Positions 26,201-33,946 of a stretch of 64,000 nt of DNA are shown here, piece by piece. This stretch comes from Streptomyces sp. 1-11 (GTDB taxonomy: Bacteria; Actinomycetota; Actinomycetes; Streptomycetales; Streptomycetaceae). The stretch covers positions 1-64,000 of the forward strand of contig NZ_BJTV01000014.1 in the NCBI RefSeq assembly GCF_007176755.1. The letters are read 5' to 3'. The first letter of the stretch is position 1. Every line of letters begins with the position of its first letter. A model generated the notes under the pieces. It was given only the letters and a program-made list of their open reading frames with translations. It had not been told where the DNA came from and did no database searches. The position numbers and the translations under genes were made by a program.

Positions 26201-27314
26201 GGTCCGCGCCGTTCTCCCCGGCGCCCGCGAGGAGGAGCGCGGTCACCCGGCCGTCGGCGGTGGCCAGGGACAGCCGGTGGCCCGCGGAGTGGACGAGGGC
26301 CAGGGGCAGTCCGTCGTCCGCCCGGTCGACGGTGACGGTGTGGCCGCCCCGTTCGCCGATGCCGGACAGCCATGCGGTGCCGTCGCCTCCCGGTTCGGCG
26401 CCCGCCGGGGCCGTGAAGCGGCGGACCACCCCCGAGTCGGGGTCGGTCAGCGTGTAGTCGCCGTCGGCGTCGCGAGCGAGCAGCACGCGCGTCGAGGCCG
26501 TGCCCGCCTGCGGCCGGGTGGGGTCGCCGGGGACCGGGTGCGGGTAGGTGACCAGGAGCCCGTCGGCGGTGACGTGGACGACTCCGACGGCGTCGATCTC
26601 CAGCCGCTCGTCCACCGTGGACGTCCACGACGGCCCGAGGAAGCGGCCGGCCGTCACACCGGACTCGGTGCGCCGGGTGAACACCAGCGGCAGGATCCCG
26701 GGGATCTCCACATCGGTCTGCGGCAGGAACATCCGGCCCGTGGCGAGGTCCACCGGGTCGGAGCCGTCGATGAGGCGTTCCCCGTCCGGGCGCCCGTGGG
26801 TGCCCTCCGGGACGTCGTCGACCAGCCTGCGCAGCCTGGCGGCCTCGGAGGCGTCCTCGGCGACGCGCACGCCCTTGACCGCGGCGCCGCCGCCGTCGGT
26901 GGCCACGGTCAGCACGATGTCGGGGATCAGCCGGCCGAAGCCCTCGGCCGGGTCCTTCATGAAGTCCTTGACCATCTGGACGCCGGTGCCGGCCGGGTCG
27001 TTGGCGGCCACGACGAGGCCGGCGGCCAGGCTGTTGAGGGACGTGGCGTACTCGGCCGGGTGGGTGAGGTTGTACGGGTCCATGGGGTCGACGCTGCGGA
27101 CGAAGTTCACGATCCCGGCGGTGCCCTTGATCAGGCCCCCGGCCACGTGGTCCTGCATGATCTGCAGTTCGCCGAGGCCGTCGCGCAACTGCTCGGCGTA
27201 GGAGGGCTTGTTCGGGGCCATGTCGCGGGCGGCGCGCACCGCGGAGCGCGCGGTCTCCGCGGCCGAGTTCCGCTGTGCGCGGGCGTCGGCCAGGATGTCC
27301 TGGGCGTCCTGCAT
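23229..27314 (-). CDS. Rhs/YD-repeat polymorphic toxin (frame separated from its T7SS-type N-terminus)
   Basis: The product has about 1361 residues from ATG 27312-27314. It begins with a helical segment and DUF6531-like region (DPVDLATGRMFLPQTD). A long series of YD repeats follows (units such as YDERGNRTAYTDPAGR), forming the Rhs shell. The Rhs core end is clear (YYDPETGLHYNLFRHYDPETGRY, TSPDPLGL). The variable tip is the last 143 residues, with the conserved-looking stretch DIVVVDGPGNAQGQAITAYG. I suspect a BECR-type RNase fold for the tip but cannot show it. The N-terminal secretion domain is encoded in another frame (27314-27991); the real homologues are single proteins. The start ATG overlaps that frame's TGA (TGATG) behind AGGAAG, so reinitiation is possible. 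Confidence 0.85.
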   Translation of the reverse strand: MQDAQDILADARAQRNSAAETARSAVRAARDMAPNKPSYAEQLRDGLGELQIMQDHVAGGLIKGTAGIVNFVRSVDPMDPYNLTHPAEYATSLNSLAAGLVVAANDPAGTGVQMVKDFMKDPAEGFGRLIPDIVLTVATDGGGAAVKGVRVAEDASEAARLRRLVDDVPEGTHGRPDGERLIDGSDPVDLATGRMFLPQTDVEIPGILPLVFTRRTESGVTAGRFLGPSWTSTVDERLEIDAVGVVHVTADGLLVTYPHPVPGDPTRPQAGTASTRVLLARDADGDYTLTDPDSGVVRRFTAPAGAEPGGDGTAWLSGIGERGGHTVTVDRADDGLPLALVHSAGHRLSLATADGRVTALLLAGAGENGADLPLMGYGYDNGDLTTVTRPSGAVTTFDYDERHRVTAWTDSNGRRYDYVYDDRDRVVAEGGEAGHVQITLTYTGPDPGTGHRTTTLTTADGRATRHLIGPGCRILATTDALGHTTRFRHDGHGNLLSRTDPLGATHAFGYDDEGRLISAVRPDGAELRVVRGPFGLPTEVVGPDGARTTYTYDERGNRTAYTDPAGRTTRVTYDDAGRPTSVTDALGNTTHVTCDAAGRTVAVTGPSGATTRTERDGLGRPVRVTDPVGGVTRLEWNADGLLARRTGPDGASESWTYDGEGNRTAHTDAAGAVTRHEYTHFDLPLATTRPDGARYEFEHDADLRLTRVTGPQGLSWTYEYDAVGNTVSETDFDGRTLTYRVDAAGRLTARTDALGGTVSFERDQLGQVLAKTVDGRVTRYAYDRAGRLTEAVGPDGELRYQYDRNGRVKAELVDGRPMLYSYDDLGRRIRRTTPTGHVTTYAYDADGLPARLTTGGRPVDFTHDAAGRELARAFGDALTVTSAWDEAGRLAARHITAGAHAVGSRAYAYRADGHLLSVTDRLSGTRTFDLDPLGRVTAVHAPGWTERYAYDEAGNQTSASWPGRHPGSEAAGPRSYDGTRVTRAGDVRFEHDALGRVTLRQKTRLSRRPDTWRYAWDTENRLTSVTTPDGTRWRYRYDPLGRRTAKQRLAADGESVAEEVRFTWDGLTLCEQTSHRPDLPHTVALSWDHRDVVPLAQTERILTADSRQQEIDRRFFAIATDLVGTPTELVDDTGAIAWRSRSTLWGATAWARDSDAYTPLRFPGQYYDPETGLHYNLFRHYDPETGRYTSPDPLGLAPAPSPLGYVDNPYSGCDPLGLMPKYTKEERTRKRIDKVVNEVVDRAQNGQFKKYLDYHGDTRHGFSDERVLEILKNPDAVYHSTGTGRRLTFRQGEDIVVVDGPGNAQGQAITAYGPSGIRGESGAQALGGKATDPGAPVTHEDIVNGRIPTKDGYQPPAVQIR

Positions 27315-27991
27315 CAGCTTCCTGCCGGGGTCCTCGAACGTCTCGGCGGGAGCGAGGACGGGTCCCGCTCGTCGGCGGGCCGGGCGTTGTAGCGGTCGAC
27401 GGCCTTGTTGTAGGCGTCGACCTTCGCGCGGTGGGCGTCGGCGGCGTCCTCGGAGGCCTTGACGCCCGCCTTCCATTTGTCGATCGCCGTCTGCGCCTGG
27501 CCCTGGGCCCAGGTGACCGTGTCGGCGAACGACTCCAGCGCGCCCATCGCCTTGACGCAGGCCTCACCCGCCGTGTACCACCGGTGCGGCTGCTTGCCGA
27601 CGGCGGTGCGCAGCGCGTCCGCCGCCTCGCCCTTGAACCGCGAGGTGTCGAGGCCCCTAAGGCCGTCGCCGGTCTCGTTGAAGGACGACTCGAAGGCGCG
27701 GAGCTTCGCCGCTACGGCGTTGATCTTGCCGGGACTGCCGTAGATCAGCTTGGTCTTGTCCTCGGTCTGCCCGAGGTCCATCTCGTCGACCTCGGCGCCC
27801 AGCCGGTTGGCGACCGAACGGGACTGCTGGCGCACCCAGTCGGCGCCGGAGTCCCAGCCGACATCCTGCAGCCGGTCGGCGGTCCAGTTGCCCGCGTCCT
27901 CGACCCGGTCGCCCACCCACTCGACGCCGTGCTCGATCTTGTCCTCGACCGAGTCGGGCGTGATGTCACTGATGAAGTCACCGATACCCAC
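27314..27991 (-). CDS. T7SS-type N-terminal domain of the Rhs toxin (frame-interrupted)
   Basis: This 225-residue product corresponds to the N-terminal putative T7SS secretion domain of streptomycete Rhs toxins (GDFISDITPDSVEDKIEHG, DWVRQQSRSVANRLGAEVDE, and a WXG100-like helix with WAQGQAQTAIDKWKAG). Its reading frame is natural up to about ADERDPSSLPP (27344-27352). It then runs into 10 foreign residues and a TGA at 27314-27316. The expected continuation AETFEDPG lies in the next frame. The GTG at 27989-27991 follows GGGGGG, 2 bp after the upstream stop. The break could be a mutation, a sequencing error or a functional split. Confidence 0.8.
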   Translation of the reverse strand: MGIGDFISDITPDSVEDKIEHGVEWVGDRVEDAGNWTADRLQDVGWDSGADWVRQQSRSVANRLGAEVDEMDLGQTEDKTKLIYGSPGKINAVAAKLRAFESSFNETGDGLRGLDTSRFKGEAADALRTAVGKQPHRWYTAGEACVKAMGALESFADTVTWAQGQAQTAIDKWKAGVKASEDAADAHRAKVDAYNKAVDRYNARPADERDPSSLPPRRSRTPAGS

Positions 27992-27993
27992 CG

Positions 27994-28647
27994 TCAGTTC
28001 CCCCCGGACCCGTCCTGCTGTCGCTGCTGCGCGCGCTCCTCGGGCGACGGTCCGAAGGTGTCGTCCAGCGCCTGGTCCCACTGATCGTCGGATATGCCGA
28101 GCGCCTTGTTGAGCAGTTCCGACTGCCTCCCGCCCTGTCCTTCGGTGAGCACGGAGCGGCCGGTGTCCTTCCAGGTCTGCGCCATGTCGTCACCGGCCTT
28201 GTCGAACGACTCGGCGCTGTAGTCGGGGTGCAGGTAGTCCGGGGTGAAGATGTCGCCCCAGCCCTGCTTGGCGATCTCCTCCTCACTGGCGTGCGGGTTG
28301 CCGCCGAACAGGGAGTTGGCGCCCACCTTCAGCGAGCCCGCGACGTACTGGTCCTCCTCCCAGAGGGTGCCGGCCGCCAGGCCGAGCCGGTTCGCGATCT
28401 CGCTCGCGTCCCGGACCAGGGCGCGCACGCCCCACTCCCAGGACTCGCAGAAGTCCTCGAAGTCGGTCGAGAGACCGTGGTGCCCGGCCTCCATCCCCGT
28501 CATCGCCAGCTCCGAGAAGCCCTTCCCCATGACGGAACCGGTGGCGCCGCCGAGGTCGCCGAGCTGGTCGATGGTCGTCCCCAGGCCCTGCGTGAACCTG
28601 GCGACGGACTCCTTGTCCAGCTGGAGGTCCTTGCCGTCGTCGCTCAT
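27994..28647 (-). CDS. ESX/T7SS-associated helical protein
   Basis: This 217-residue acidic protein is encoded between the SseB-like gene and the toxin N-terminus. Residues 1-110 are helical and WXG100-like (CESWEWGVRALVRDASEIANRLG). The C-terminal half is Asp/Gln-rich (DDQWDQALDDTFGPSPEERA). Similar proteins precede Rhs toxins in streptomycetes and probably act as a secretion partner or chaperone; the precise role is unknown. The ATG at 28645-28647 follows GGGAGGGG and overlaps the previous stop (ATGA). Confidence 0.7.
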   Translation of the reverse strand: MSDDGKDLQLDKESVARFTQGLGTTIDQLGDLGGATGSVMGKGFSELAMTGMEAGHHGLSTDFEDFCESWEWGVRALVRDASEIANRLGLAAGTLWEEDQYVAGSLKVGANSLFGGNPHASEEEIAKQGWGDIFTPDYLHPDYSAESFDKAGDDMAQTWKDTGRSVLTEGQGGRQSELLNKALGISDDQWDQALDDTFGPSPEERAQQRQQDGSGGN

Positions 28648-29057
28648 GCCCGCCCCTCCCCCACGCGGCCGGTGTCGACGGCGACCGCGTCCGGGACGAT
28701 GCCGGCGACCGGCGGGAAGAACATCGCCCCGTCCTCGGTGGCGATGTCGACGGCGAGACCGGCGGGCTCGCCCAGCGCCGGCACGATCTCGTCGACGATG
28801 CGCGCGCCCAGCAGGGCCGCGTGGTCCACCGGCTGCCCACCGGGCGCGTGGTGGCGGGCGAACCGGGCCAGAGCGGTCTCGTCGGTGAACCCGCAGACCC
28901 ACCGCACCCCGCCCGCCCGCACCGACCACAACCCGCCGCCGGCCACCGGCACCAGCAGCACCGAGCGGCGCATCTCGCCGACCAGGGCCCGGGGGTCGCC
29001 GTCCGCCCGTCTCCGCTCGGCGATGCGCTCGGCGAGCGCCGTCCTCGGCTGCTCCAC
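28644..29057 (-). CDS. SseB-domain protein
   Basis: This 137-residue protein matches the SseB N-terminal-like family (SVLLVPVAGGGLWSVRAGGVRWVCGFTDE, AAMFFPP-like end region). In actinobacteria these proteins often accompany ESX/T7SS effectors as likely adaptors. The GTG at 29055-29057 follows GGGGAGGAACC. It opens the toxin operon: SseB-like, ESX-like, T7SS domain, Rhs, then three immunity paralogues, all overlapping or within 15 bp until paralogue 2. Confidence 0.75.
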   Translation of the reverse strand: MEQPRTALAERIAERRRADGDPRALVGEMRRSVLLVPVAGGGLWSVRAGGVRWVCGFTDETALARFARHHAPGGQPVDHAALLGARIVDEIVPALGEPAGLAVDIATEDGAMFFPPVAGIVPDAVAVDTGRVGEGRA

Positions 29058-29312
29058 GGTTCCTCCCCTGTCCTGGACGACTCGTCGCACCGTAGGGAAG
29101 GACACGCGCGAACGGCCAGACGGTTCTTCGGAGTTCCTGTGAAACGGCGGAAGCAACCGGCGACGGTGCGCGCGGCGACGGGAGCCGCTCCTCAGGCCGA
29201 CGGTGGCACGCCCTCACGCGGCGCGCGGCGCACGGCCCGCCGGCATGGACGGACGCGCCCGGGGGCGGACGCGGTTGTGCTCCGCGGGCGTGGGCGGTGC
29301 GAGGGGCCCGCG

Positions 29313-30647
29313 TCAGCGCCTGACGGTCCAAGTGGCGGAGTTGGAGGTGAGGTCACGGACGGCGGGGCTGCGGACGGCGGAGGTGGTGTCGACCACGGTG
29401 GCGGTCACCTTGTGGGCGCGCTTGTCGGCCGGGACGCCGAGAGCGGCCGGGAGGACGGAGGTCTTGCCGCGGGCCTGCCCGGCCTCCCGGCCGTCGACGT
29501 ACCAGCGCAGCCGCGGGCGGGAGAGGCCCGGGCCCAGGTCCGCGAGTCCGACGGCGAGGCGGGTGAACCGGGAGGCGGTGGCGGAGGTGTCCACCAGCGG
29601 GGTGAGGGCGTTGGCGGAACGGTAGAAGCCGGCGATCATCGCCTCGCGGCCGGGCAGGTTGAACCGGTCCGTGTTCAGCGCCCGCATGATGGAGTTCTCG
29701 GTGGGACGGTGGACCCCGTGCTCGTAGTAGTCGGCGCCCTCGAAGGCGCCGACGACACCGCCGCTGGGGTCGGGCTCGCCGAGCCACGACGCCCACTTAG
29801 TGTGCTTCGCCGCCATCTCGCCCGCCGTCAGTGTCGAGGCGTTGGGGTAGGCGGGCTCGGGGTAGGGGTAGTCGCCGTAGCCCGCGTACTGGTACTCGTC
29901 GGCCAGCAGTCCCACGGAGTGGGCCATCTCGTGGGCGGCGATCAGGGTCGACCGGTCGTTGTCGGAGGAGAGCGTGGAAACCCCGTCGTAGCCGTAGTCC
30001 GCCGCCAGACCGGAGTAGCCGGCGCCGCCGTACTTGGTGGAGTTGGAGATCACGATCACCAGGTCGGTCGCGGGGGCCTTGTCCGCGTAGGTCTTCGTCC
30101 TGTCGAGGTCGACGCAGATCAGGCGCTCCGTGTCGCCGCACCAGAAGTACGAGCCGAGCGCGGTGTTCCTGACGGCGTCCCGGCTCGGGTCACCGGTGAC
30201 ACCGGAGTCCTGGGAGACGGCCTTCACGGCCCAGACGTTGAAGAGGCCCGCGTAGCTCTTGTACGGGTCGATGTCCGTGACCTCGTCCCACTTGGTGCGG
30301 GCGTCCTCGATGAAGTCGTCCTGCTCGGCGGCGGTGTAGCCGTCGCCGATGATCGTGACGTCCAGGCGGTCGGCGGTCGGGCCGGTCTCGGCGAGCGGGA
30401 CGACCTCGCCGTCCTTCGAGGGGGCGGCGGTGCGCCGCCGGGCGTCCGCCGCCGGCTGGGTGTGCGGGCTGTCGGCGGGGACGCTCGTGCGTGCCCCCTC
30501 GCCGGCCGTATCGGGGAAGTACTCGACGCCGACGTGCGAGGCGGCGCCGGACGTCGGTACACCGGCTCCGGCGGCACCGGCGGCGGGCAGGACGACGGAG
30601 CAGGCGAGCGCGGTCGCCACCGCGGATCTGCGTATGCCTATGTGCAC
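29313..30647 (-). CDS. Secreted M64-family (IgA-peptidase-like) metallopeptidase
   Basis: The 444-residue protein has an N-terminal signal peptide (IRRSAVATALACSVVLPAAG) and an M64 peptidase domain. The zinc motif is AAHEMAHSVGLLADEY (His239, Glu240, His243). The motifs TIIGDGYTAAEQ and FNVWAVKAVSQDSGV are typical of the family. A C-terminal beta-rich extension (about 360-444) is probably an adhesion or recognition domain. The GTG at 30645-30647 follows GGGAGAACTCC. It is monocistronic. In a strain without the adjacent island it would sit directly next to the RNA methyltransferase gene. Confidence 0.9.
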   Translation of the reverse strand: MHIGIRRSAVATALACSVVLPAAGAAGAGVPTSGAASHVGVEYFPDTAGEGARTSVPADSPHTQPAADARRRTAAPSKDGEVVPLAETGPTADRLDVTIIGDGYTAAEQDDFIEDARTKWDEVTDIDPYKSYAGLFNVWAVKAVSQDSGVTGDPSRDAVRNTALGSYFWCGDTERLICVDLDRTKTYADKAPATDLVIVISNSTKYGGAGYSGLAADYGYDGVSTLSSDNDRSTLIAAHEMAHSVGLLADEYQYAGYGDYPYPEPAYPNASTLTAGEMAAKHTKWASWLGEPDPSGGVVGAFEGADYYEHGVHRPTENSIMRALNTDRFNLPGREAMIAGFYRSANALTPLVDTSATASRFTRLAVGLADLGPGLSRPRLRWYVDGREAGQARGKTSVLPAALGVPADKRAHKVTATVVDTTSAVRSPAVRDLTSNSATWTVRR

Positions 30648-31160
30648 GGAGTTCTCCCTGATCGATTGGAGTGACGTGGCCCGAATAAGCGTGCGGCGAG
30701 GCCCTGTTGAGACTGCGGCGCGCTGCACGGGGCGGCTGCGAGCGGGACCGGCGGCGAGGCGAGCACGGCGCTGGGCGCGGCGGTGCCTGGGGACGGACGT
30801 CTGCGCACGGTACGCGCCCCCCTGGCGATGAAGCCGAAATGCTCGATCGATGTAAGCAGAGACTTAAGTCTGTTTAGGTCGCCGCTTAACTTAGGGATCT
30901 ACGGCAGCCCTGACAAGGGCAGTTGAGGAACGAAATGCGGTGACGGACCGACAAGGGACGTACTCAGAGAACAATCTGACTTAGCATCAGGTAATCGAGT
31001 CCTGGTAGACCGCGGCCCGGACACGGACGCCGTCAGATCCGGACTTGTGGACGTAGCGGCGCCTCCAGGTCATCCGCAGGCGTAGGCAGGCCCGAGAGGC
31101 TCGACCCGGTGCCTACCACCCACCAGGTCGAGCCCCACCGGCGTCACATAGGACGGCGGT
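30648..31160. other. Intergenic region between peptidase gene and island left end
   Basis: No gene is seen. AGACTTAAGTCT, a 12-bp perfect palindrome at 30860-30871, sits in an A/T-rich stretch likely to be the peptidase promoter. Alternative hairpins at 31082-31116 (GTAGGCA/TGCCTAC) and 31098-31134 (GGCTCGACC/GGTCGAGCC) may terminate the ancestral methyltransferase transcript. Confidence 0.45.
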
Positions 31161-31232
31161 TCAGCGGCCCTTCTCCGCCGGCTCCAGAATCGCCACGCAC
31201 TCCACGTGATGCGTCATCGGAAAACTGTCCCA
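31161..31232 (-). pseudogene. 3'-end remnant of the RNA methyltransferase gene
   Basis: On the minus strand this short stretch encodes FPMTHHVECVAILEPAEKGR and a TGA. That is the C-terminus of the RlmD-like methyltransferase whose intact gene lies 6.4 kb away at 37550-38878 (which ends FPMTHHVECVAILEPVAKGA). There is no upstream coding sequence. It marks the original 3' end of the gene, left behind when the island entered. Confidence 0.85.
31178..31220. repeat. Left 43-bp direct repeat of the island (attL-like)
   Basis: This is identical over 43 bp to 37567-37609. The sequence is the 3' coding end of the methyltransferase gene, a typical kind of target for site-specific integration. Beyond the 43 bp the two sides diverge quickly. 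Confidence 0.8.
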
Positions 31233-31297
31233 CCAGGATAGATCTCACGGAACACCGGGTCAGGGGCCGTTTTCTGCTCCGCCGAAGGGCCCTTCGT

Positions 31298-31325
31298 GCG
31301 CACGGAGCGTCAAACGGGCGTCACG
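31298..31325. repeat. 28-bp imperfect inverted repeat, left copy
   Basis: This matches the reverse complement of 36337-36364 at 25 of 28 positions (shared core GGAGCGTCAAACG). The pair brackets the tetR-to-hydrolase segment inside the island. It could be ends of a decayed element, or parts of two related gene remnants. Confidence 0.4.
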
Positions 31326-31438
31326 CCCAAGGGCTACGTCCTGGTCGGTCATTGCTGGGAATTTCAAGACCCCTGCCATTACAGCCAGCCGCTCGGCCTC
31401 CACGGCCCAGTGGCCAGACCGCCCGATGAGCGAAGTGG

Positions 31439-32068
31439 TCAGGTGTCGGGCTCCTCCTTCGAGCGCCGAGGGGCGGCGGCATGGGTGGGGCGAGCGTCGG
31501 CGTCGATCGGCTGGGCGTGCACGGCGTTCGTCACGAGCTCGCGCGCGTATGCGGCGTCCAGTCGGCCAGGGCGGAAGAGGATGCGGTACATGATCGGCGC
31601 CACGACACGGTCGATCAGCAGTTCCGTCTCGGGCACCGGCTCCCCCCGCTGTACCGCACGGGCCAACACGGCGTCGATCTGCTCTGCGGCATACGCCGAA
31701 CACTGACCGGCATTGGTTCCGCCGGGGTCGCCGAGCAGGGCGTCCCGGATGTAGGCGCGCCCGGGCGGCGAGGCCATCTCGTCGAGGAACTGTTCCGCCC
31801 ACGCGTCGAGATCGGCCCGCAGGCTTCCGAGATCGGCCGGATGTGTGTCCGGGCGCAGTCGTTCGACGGCCACGTCGGACAGGAGTTCCTGCAGGTCGCC
31901 CCAACGACGGTAGATCGTGGAGGGGGTCACGCCCGCCCGAGTGGCCACCAGCGGGACCGTGAGCGCGTCGCGGCCCACCTCCCCCACGAGTTCACGTACC
32001 GCCGCATGGACGGACTCCTGTACGCGTGCGCTGCGCCCGCCGGGGCGAGCCATGGGCCTGGGACTCAT
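31439..32068 (-). CDS. TetR-family transcriptional repressor
   Basis: This 209-residue regulator has an N-terminal TetR helix-turn-helix (ALTVPLVATRAGVTPSTIYRRWGDLQELL) and a C-terminal ligand domain of the TetR_C type (LLIDRVVAPIMYRILFRPG). The ATG at 32066-32068 follows AAGGTGG. A candidate operator lies just upstream (32081-32098). It resembles the strong operators at 33860-33930, so the protein probably represses itself, the amidase genes and the MFS exporter. The inducer is unknown but is likely a substrate of the amidase or exporter. Confidence 0.88.
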   Translation of the reverse strand: MSPRPMARPGGRSARVQESVHAAVRELVGEVGRDALTVPLVATRAGVTPSTIYRRWGDLQELLSDVAVERLRPDTHPADLGSLRADLDAWAEQFLDEMASPPGRAYIRDALLGDPGGTNAGQCSAYAAEQIDAVLARAVQRGEPVPETELLIDRVVAPIMYRILFRPGRLDAAYARELVTNAVHAQPIDADARPTHAAAPRRSKEEPDT

Positions 32069-32080
32069 GCGATCCACCTT

Positions 32081-32098
32081 AATGCGATTTTGTTGCTT
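32081..32098. promoter_or_regulatory. Candidate TetR autoregulatory operator
   Basis: AATGCGATTTTGTTGCTT matches the operator half AAAGCGAATGGTTTGCTT at 13 of 18 positions, directly upstream of the tetR start. Confidence 0.55.
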
Positions 32099-32210
32099 CT
32101 AGGCGGTGGCCGGCGTCGGCGACCCGCGGGGCTACGCATCCGGGCGCCCGAGCACGGCGGACGCCCCTGCAGCGACACGACCGCATGCCGGCTGGAACGT
32201 CCGCCTTCCC

Positions 32211-33602
32211 TCAGGCAGCGAGGGGAGCAAGCCGCCCCGCGCCGGCCACCGACTCCTCGTAGATACGGCCCACCCGGAGCACCGTCGCGTCGTGGAAGGG
32301 GCGCGCCATCAGCTGCATACCGATCGGCAGTCCGGCGCGGTCGTGACCGACCGGCAGGGTGAGGGCCGGGACGCCGGTGATGTTGGCCGGGGCACAGAGG
32401 CGGACGTAGCTGTCCGACACGGCCTCGGTCGTGCCATCGGCCCACTCGACGACTTCCTGCCCCGCCTCGGCGGCGGTCATCGGCACCGTCGGCGCGGCGA
32501 GGACGTCGATTCCGTCGAACATGCGAGCCCACGCGTCTCGCATCATGGTGCGAGCCCGCTGGGCGCGGAGGTAGTCGCCCGCAGAGGTGAGTTCGCCGGC
32601 CTCCAGCAGGATGCGGACGTCCGCCGCGTACAGGTCGGGGGTGGCCCGCAGCGACCGCTCATGGTAGGCGGTGGCCTCGGGAACCATCAGCCCCCACTGT
32701 ACGGCCTGGATGTAACGCGCCATCGGGATCTCGACATCGACGAGCTCCGCCCCCAGCTCCGCCAGCCGCTCGATCGCGCGGCGTACGGACTCCTCGACCT
32801 CGGGCGTGACCCGGTCGAAGTAGTGGTTCCGCGGTACGCCGACCTTCAGTCCTCGCAGGTCGCCTCCCGGGAAGCGGTCCAGCATCGGGCCGGACACGCT
32901 CGCCGTGTCGCGCGGGTCGTGGCCGGCGGTCGCCGACAGCACCAGCGCGACGTCCTGGACGGTGCGGGTGAGAGGGCCCACGTGGTCCAGGGACCAGGAC
33001 AGCGAGGTCACGCCTGTGCGTGGGACCAGGCCGTAGGTCGGCTTGAGGCCCACCACGCCGTTCAGGGCCGCGGGGACCCGGATGGAACCGCCCGTGTCCG
33101 TGCCCATGGCGAACGTCGCTCCCCCGGCGGCGACAGCTACCGCCGAGCCGCCGCTCGACCCGCCCGCAACCCGGCTGTGGTCCCAGGCGTTGTTCGTCTG
33201 CGGAGTGGTCAGGCCGTAGGCGAACTCGTGCGTGTGCGTCTTGCCCAGGAGGACGGCCCCGGCGGCGCCGAGCCGTTCGGCCACCCGGCTGTCGCGTTCC
33301 GCCACGTGCCCTGCCCGGACGTGCGAGCTCGCCGTGGTGGGTATCCCCTCTGCGCCGATCAGATCCTTGAGCGCCATGGGGATCCCGTGCAGCGGCCCGC
33401 GCGGTCCGCTTCCGGAGATCTCCCGTTCGGCGCGGACCGCTACGGCCAGAGCCGCGTCGGCGGTGACGGTGACGTAGGCGCCCAGCCGTCCTTCGACGGC
33501 GGCAATACGGGCGAGCACCGATTCGGTGAGTTCGACGGGGGACAGCTCCCGTGAGCGCACCGCACGGGAGGCTTCGGTCAGCGACAGCTCAAACGGTTGC
33601 AT
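32211..33602 (-). CDS. Amidase signature enzyme (AtzE/GatA-like)
   Basis: This 463-residue amide hydrolase has the Ser-cisSer-Lys triad: Lys79 (MALKDL), cis-Ser149 (AGGSSGGSA) and nucleophile Ser173 (GTDTGGSIRVPA). It is more like AtzE and other small-molecule amidases than the tRNA amidotransferase GatA. The partner gene immediately upstream encodes an AtzG-like subunit and overlaps it by 14 bp, which supports the AtzE-type assignment. It lies between the TetR gene and the TetR operators. The substrate is unknown. Homologues act on 1-carboxybiuret, other ureides or amides. Confidence 0.88.
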   Translation of the reverse strand: MQPFELSLTEASRAVRSRELSPVELTESVLARIAAVEGRLGAYVTVTADAALAVAVRAEREISGSGPRGPLHGIPMALKDLIGAEGIPTTASSHVRAGHVAERDSRVAERLGAAGAVLLGKTHTHEFAYGLTTPQTNNAWDHSRVAGGSSGGSAVAVAAGGATFAMGTDTGGSIRVPAALNGVVGLKPTYGLVPRTGVTSLSWSLDHVGPLTRTVQDVALVLSATAGHDPRDTASVSGPMLDRFPGGDLRGLKVGVPRNHYFDRVTPEVEESVRRAIERLAELGAELVDVEIPMARYIQAVQWGLMVPEATAYHERSLRATPDLYAADVRILLEAGELTSAGDYLRAQRARTMMRDAWARMFDGIDVLAAPTVPMTAAEAGQEVVEWADGTTEAVSDSYVRLCAPANITGVPALTLPVGHDRAGLPIGMQLMARPFHDATVLRVGRIYEESVAGAGRLAPLAA

Positions 33603-33795
33603 CGGCGTTCCCCTGTCCGGCTCGGTAGGAGGACGCGGGAGGGGTCTCGCCGAATTCGAGCTCGCGCAACGTGCTGATCACGGAGTGGATGTAGTTGGCC
33701 GTCATGGCCACTTCTTCGTGTCGGCCGTCCCCGAGCGGGAGCCCCGCCCGCAGCGCCCCTCGGGCTGCCTCTTGGGGGGTGAGTTCGCTGGTCAT
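33589..33795 (-). CDS. AtzG-like (DUF4089) small amidase subunit
   Basis: This 68-residue protein has a helical core and the ending LRELEFGETPPASSYRA, typical of AtzG/DUF4089. In known cases AtzG, structurally a GatC relative, stabilises the amidase AtzE. The ATG at 33793-33795 starts the leftward two-gene transcript, and the gene overlaps the amidase start by 14 bp. Its promoter coincides with the TetR-type operators at 33860-33930. Confidence 0.75.
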   Translation of the reverse strand: MTSELTPQEAARGALRAGLPLGDGRHEEVAMTANYIHSVISTLRELEFGETPPASSYRAGQGNADATV

Positions 33796-33859
33796 GGCTG
33801 CCTTCCGGATCTGCGCGGCGCGACGGGCCGGGGCTGGTACGGGACCCCCGACCATCACC

Positions 33860-33930
33860 CTAAAAGCGAATGGTTTGCTTTAGTCGATCGTAGGACCTAC
33901 GGTGTCTTAAAGCAAACCAATCGCTTTTAG
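33860..33930. promoter_or_regulatory. Paired TetR-type operators between amidase and exporter genes
   Basis: Two copies of a palindromic element (33860-33883 and 33906-33930; core AAAGC(G/A)AA-N3-TT-N-GCTTT) lie in inverted orientation. The arms match almost perfectly, with one mismatch over 23 bp. They cover the divergent promoters of the amidase and MFS genes. The region is far richer in A/T than its surroundings. Confidence 0.8.
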
Positions 33931-33946
33931 CACGGGAAGGACCCTC

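Noticed and set aside
27314..27476. Upstream extension of the Rhs frame to 27476
   Set aside because: Those codons are an out-of-frame reading of the conserved T7SS domain (Arg/Pro/Gly-rich), so the true Rhs frame begins only near 27350.
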